This document shows positions 4,833 to 6,784 of a stretch of DNA of 6,784 bases, one piece after another. Location of the stretch: the NCBI GenBank assembly GCA_030615975.1, contig JAUWYH010000086.1, forward strand, positions 1 through 6,784, read 5' to 3'. The position numbers were made by a program, and so were the translations under genes. A model generated the notes under the pieces. The model was not told where the DNA came from. It saw only the letters and a list, made by a program, of their open reading frames with translations, and did not search any database. Numbering within the stretch: the stretch's first letter is position 1; each line of letters opens with the position of its first letter. This DNA is from Candidatus Aminicenantota bacterium. Its GTDB lineage: Bacteria > Acidobacteriota > Aminicenantia > Aminicenantales > Aminicenantaceae.

Positions 4833-6266
4833 TTAATGCTCTAAATCATATTTTTTTAATTTATTGTAAAGAGTGGTTCTAGAAATATTCAGAATCTTCG
4901 CTGTTTTTCTCAAGTTATGTTTAGTCGTTTTCAAAAGATAAGCGATGTATTCTTTTTCTAATTCATCCAGAGTTGAAAGACGTTCTTTATTGATAAAAGG
5001 AATTTCATGGGCTGAAGGGGAAAAATCCTGGAGATATTTAGGCATATCTCCGATATCAATGAATTCTTTTTTGCAGAGCATCGAAGCTCTTTCCAGGACA
5101 TTTTCCAACTCTCTAACATTCCCTGGCCATCTATACTGAAGGAATAATTTCTGGATTTGACGGGAGATGCCTTTCAGTTCTTTCGAAAATTGACGGCTAT
5201 ATCGATCGATAAAATATCTCACGAGCAATGGAATATCTTCTGGCCGTTCTCTTAAGGGAGGGAGATGGATTTCGACTTTGTTGAGCCGGTGAAAGAGGTC
5301 CTCTCGGAAAGTGTGGGTTTTTATACACTCTCGCAATTTGCGACTGGTCGCTGCTATGACTCTCACTTCAACTTTTCGATTTTCGTTTGAACCCAATGGC
5401 CTGAATTGATGATGCTCTAAAACTCTCAAAAGCTTCGCTTGGATAGAGAGTGGAATTTCTCCTATTTCGTCAAGGAAAATAATCCCCCCATCAGCTTCTT
5501 CAAACAGGCCTTTTTTGTTCTTATCGGCTCCTGTAAAAGCTCCTTTTATGTAACCAAAAAGTTCGGATTCGAATAGACTTTCAGGGATAGAAACACAATC
5601 GCAAATAATGAATTTATTGTTATTGTTAAGACTGAGATTATGAATAGCTTTAGCAGCCATTTCTTTACCAGTGCCTGTTTCGCCAGTAATCAAGACGCTT
5701 GTGAAATATTTTGCTATGTTTTCAATCAGAGAGAAGGCCTCAAACATATACGGACTTTTGCCAATCATTCCATGAAAAAAATATTTTTTTTCCAGTTTCT
5801 TTTCTAAAAGGAATGTTTCTTTTCTTAAAGTTCTTTTTTTGGATATCTTTTTTAAAGTTTGCTCAAGACGTCTCAGCTTAAAGGGCTTAGTCAAAAAATC
5901 CGTAGCCCCATGATTAATCATATTCATCACTTCTTCTGGAGAAAAAGATTCTCCCAATACGATCATATCTAACAAAGAGTCAAATTTTTTTAATTTTTTA
6001 AGGAGAGCAATCGTGTCTTTTCTATTTTTCTCTACCTCTATGATGGCCACATGAGCATCGTGCTTTTTGACAGATGAGAGGATATCTTCCATAGTTCTGT
6101 CAAAAAAGATTTTCCAATTGCTTGTTATAGTAGATTTTTTAATCGAGTCATACAGAGAAAAATCTTTGCTGATCAGGAGCAAATTCATGCTAGAATCCGG
6201 CTTCTTCTGAAGAATTTCATTGACTTTAGTCAACTTTAAAGTTTTACTTTGTTCCATAATATTCAT
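4833..6266 (-). CDS. NtrC-family sigma54-dependent transcriptional activator with atypical receiver (477 aa)
   Basis: Residues about 27-140 form a receiver-like domain. The acidic pair at the end of strand 1 is reduced to D35 (ISKDF), the phospho-accepting Asp is replaced by E77 (IIEVE), the Thr/Ser switch position is G105, and the conserved Lys is K127 (TKPF). The central AAA+ domain (about 165-400) is complete: Walker A GETGTGKE at 195-202, GAFTGA at 242-247 for sigma54 contact, Walker B FLDE with D266-E267, arginine-finger region FREDLFHRL at 320-328, and WPGNVREL at 380-387. A Fis-type HTH occupies about 435-475. The protein should bind upstream sites and use ATP hydrolysis to open RpoN promoters. 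The likely target is the adjacent 211-aa gene. The ATG at 6266 has no Shine-Dalgarno; ATG at 6257 is the alternative. The promoter at 6289-6316 predicts a leader of about 16 nt. The Glu suggests phosphorylation-independent or constitutively primed activity (inference). Confidence 0.93.
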   Translation of the reverse strand: MNIMEQSKTLKLTKVNEILQKKPDSSMNLLLISKDFSLYDSIKKSTITSNWKIFFDRTMEDILSSVKKHDAHVAIIEVEKNRKDTIALLKKLKKFDSLLDMIVLGESFSPEEVMNMINHGATDFLTKPFKLRRLEQTLKKISKKRTLRKETFLLEKKLEKKYFFHGMIGKSPYMFEAFSLIENIAKYFTSVLITGETGTGKEMAAKAIHNLSLNNNNKFIICDCVSIPESLFESELFGYIKGAFTGADKNKKGLFEEADGGIIFLDEIGEIPLSIQAKLLRVLEHHQFRPLGSNENRKVEVRVIAATSRKLRECIKTHTFREDLFHRLNKVEIHLPPLRERPEDIPLLVRYFIDRYSRQFSKELKGISRQIQKLFLQYRWPGNVRELENVLERASMLCKKEFIDIGDMPKYLQDFSPSAHEIPFINKERLSTLDELEKEYIAYLLKTTKHNLRKTAKILNISRTTLYNKLKKYDLEH

Positions 6267-6288
6267 TTTTAGAAATCGGTGGAATAAT

Positions 6289-6316
6289 ATTTTATTAAGC
6301 TAGAGAAACATGTAAA
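6289..6316 (-). promoter_or_regulatory. Sigma70-type promoter of the activator gene
   Basis: On the minus strand TTTACA (6311-6316) is followed after 16 bases by TAAAAT (6289-6294), each 5 of 6 to consensus. Transcription would start near 6282, leaving a very short leader and no Shine-Dalgarno. The same TATTTACAT lies next to copy A of the leader repeat, which supports it as a retained promoter element. Confidence 0.5.
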
Positions 6317-6319
6317 TAG

Positions 6320-6341
6320 CCTTTAGGGATGATTCTAAAGG
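6320..6341. promoter_or_regulatory. Inverted repeat just upstream of the activator's -35 box
   Basis: CCTTTAG (6320-6326) and CTAAAGG (6335-6341) are perfect 7-bp arms with an 8-base centre, ending 4 bases before the -35 element. No T-run follows on the minus strand, so it is not a terminator; an operator is the natural reading. It lies within the roughly 50 bp missing from copy A of the leader, so the mini-HTH gene would lack this control. Confidence 0.4.
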
Positions 6342-6363
6342 TGATATTTCTATCTATTAAGGC

Positions 6364-6440
6364 TAACCTGAATAAATCATAAAAACTTCCGATACCATTG
6401 TTTATTTTCAATGATATTATTTTTTTAGAATGATTTTTCA
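6364..6440 (-). repeat. Duplicated leader, copy B (upstream of the activator gene)
   Basis: This is the partner of 3772-3848 (63 of 77 identical, no gaps). It sits between the end of the peptidase remnant and the activator promoter. Here the repeat contains an imperfect stem, CATTG-N8-CAATG (minus strand), that is not kept in copy A, so a conserved RNA structure is not supported. Having one copy ahead of each of two genes with homologous DNA-binding domains points to duplication of regulator plus leader. Confidence 0.85.
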
Positions 6441-6452
6441 ATTATATCAGGA

Positions 6453-6784
6453 TTATCTGTTTTTAGGCGTTTTTACCTCACCAGGACGGCTCCGGATAAA
6501 CTGAATATGGATTCTATCTTGGGTCTCTTCTTCGATACGCTCTATTTCATAACGGACTTGAGAAAGGTATTTAATATGTGCTTTTAAATAGGTTATTCCC
6601 TGTTCACAAAGAAAATCAAGCCAGGTGCCGTGGGCTGTTTCATCCATTCATGAGATGGATAGCCATGAAGGTTGAGGTAGATATCAGGAAGCCACTTGTT
6701 GTAGAGATTTTTCCTGACTTTTGCTTCGGGAAGAAGAGGCTTGGCTGCGTTGACTTGGTAGCCGATATCTATTCCGAGAGAACT
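6453..6784 (-). pseudogene. 3' remnant of an M14-type zinc peptidase gene, frameshifted and internally deleted
   Basis: Reading from the window edge (6784), one frame gives 63 residues containing LPDIYLNLHGYPSHEW, a motif I associate with the third-zinc-ligand region of a distinct M14 subfamily. It degenerates after HEWMKQ and meets a stop at 6595-6593. A different frame, open from 6647 to the TAA at 6455-6453, reads WLDFLCEQGITYLKAHIKYL...RYEIERIEEETQDRI and ends in KNR, which resembles the helical C-terminal tail of such peptidases. The segment that should carry the catalytic Glu is missing, and the frame changes near 6630-6650, just after the TGA that blocks the second frame upstream. I therefore read this as a broken gene rather than a separate 64-aa protein. 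It is from a different M14 subfamily than the intact gene at 399-3320. The subfamily recollection is from memory and moderately sure. Confidence 0.6.

Noticed and set aside
4945..5139. Plus-strand open frame of 64 codons
   Set aside because: Lies opposite the HTH end of the activator, whose domain motifs are unmistakable; no independent support.
6364..6440. Leader repeat as a structured riboswitch or conserved RNA
   Set aside because: The one plausible stem in copy B (CATTG/CAATG) is not preserved or compensated in copy A.
6453..6647. A separate 64-aa gene
   Set aside because: Its sequence reads as the tail of an M14-type peptidase continued from another frame upstream, with no ribosome site before the ATG, so it is treated as part of a pseudogene.

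Overview
All recognisable genes in this AT-rich window read on the minus strand. The secreted M14-type metallopeptidase with an odd fused architecture, the LolA-like secreted protein behind it, and the strong AAGGAGGA ribosome sites suggest a Gram-negative bacterium. My best guess is Acidobacteria/Candidatus Aminicenantes-like, but no marker gene fixes the lineage.

Layout from high to low coordinates, which is the direction of transcription. (1) 6784-6453 holds the degraded 3' end of an M14 zinc-peptidase gene, frameshifted and internally deleted. (2) 6440-6267 is a control region with a 77-bp sequence that recurs later, a short inverted repeat and a sigma70-type promoter. (3) 6266-4833 encodes an NtrC-family sigma54 activator whose receiver domain has Glu in place of the phospho-accepting Asp. 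(4) 4832-4506 is a dense intergenic region. It has a REP-like hairpin that also looks like the activator's terminator, two 17-bp palindromes 80 bp apart, an 11-bp inverted repeat, a clear -24/-12 sigma54 promoter and a hairpin at the predicted 5' end of the mRNA. (5) 4505-3870 encodes a 211-aa exported or membrane protein with a DUF5658-like C-terminus. (6) 3848-3541 holds a second copy of the 77-bp leader followed by a tiny gene for a stand-alone Fis-type HTH. (7) 3320-399 and 376-1 form an apparent two-gene operon of a 973-aa secreted M14 peptidase-like protein and a LolA-like secreted protein cut by the window edge.

The most interesting reading is a compact local regulatory circuit. The activator gene lies directly upstream of a gene with a sigma54 promoter, and two palindromes sit at about -111 and -191, where enhancer sites for such activators normally lie. 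The next gene is a miniature regulator of about 58-70 residues. It matches the activator's own DNA-binding domain (26 of 48 residues identical, same C-terminal end) and carries the same upstream leader (63 of 77 bases identical). It looks like an internally deleted duplicate of the activator that kept the promoter region and the DNA-binding domain, and it could compete for the same sites. The circuit is inference; the sequence elements are visible directly.
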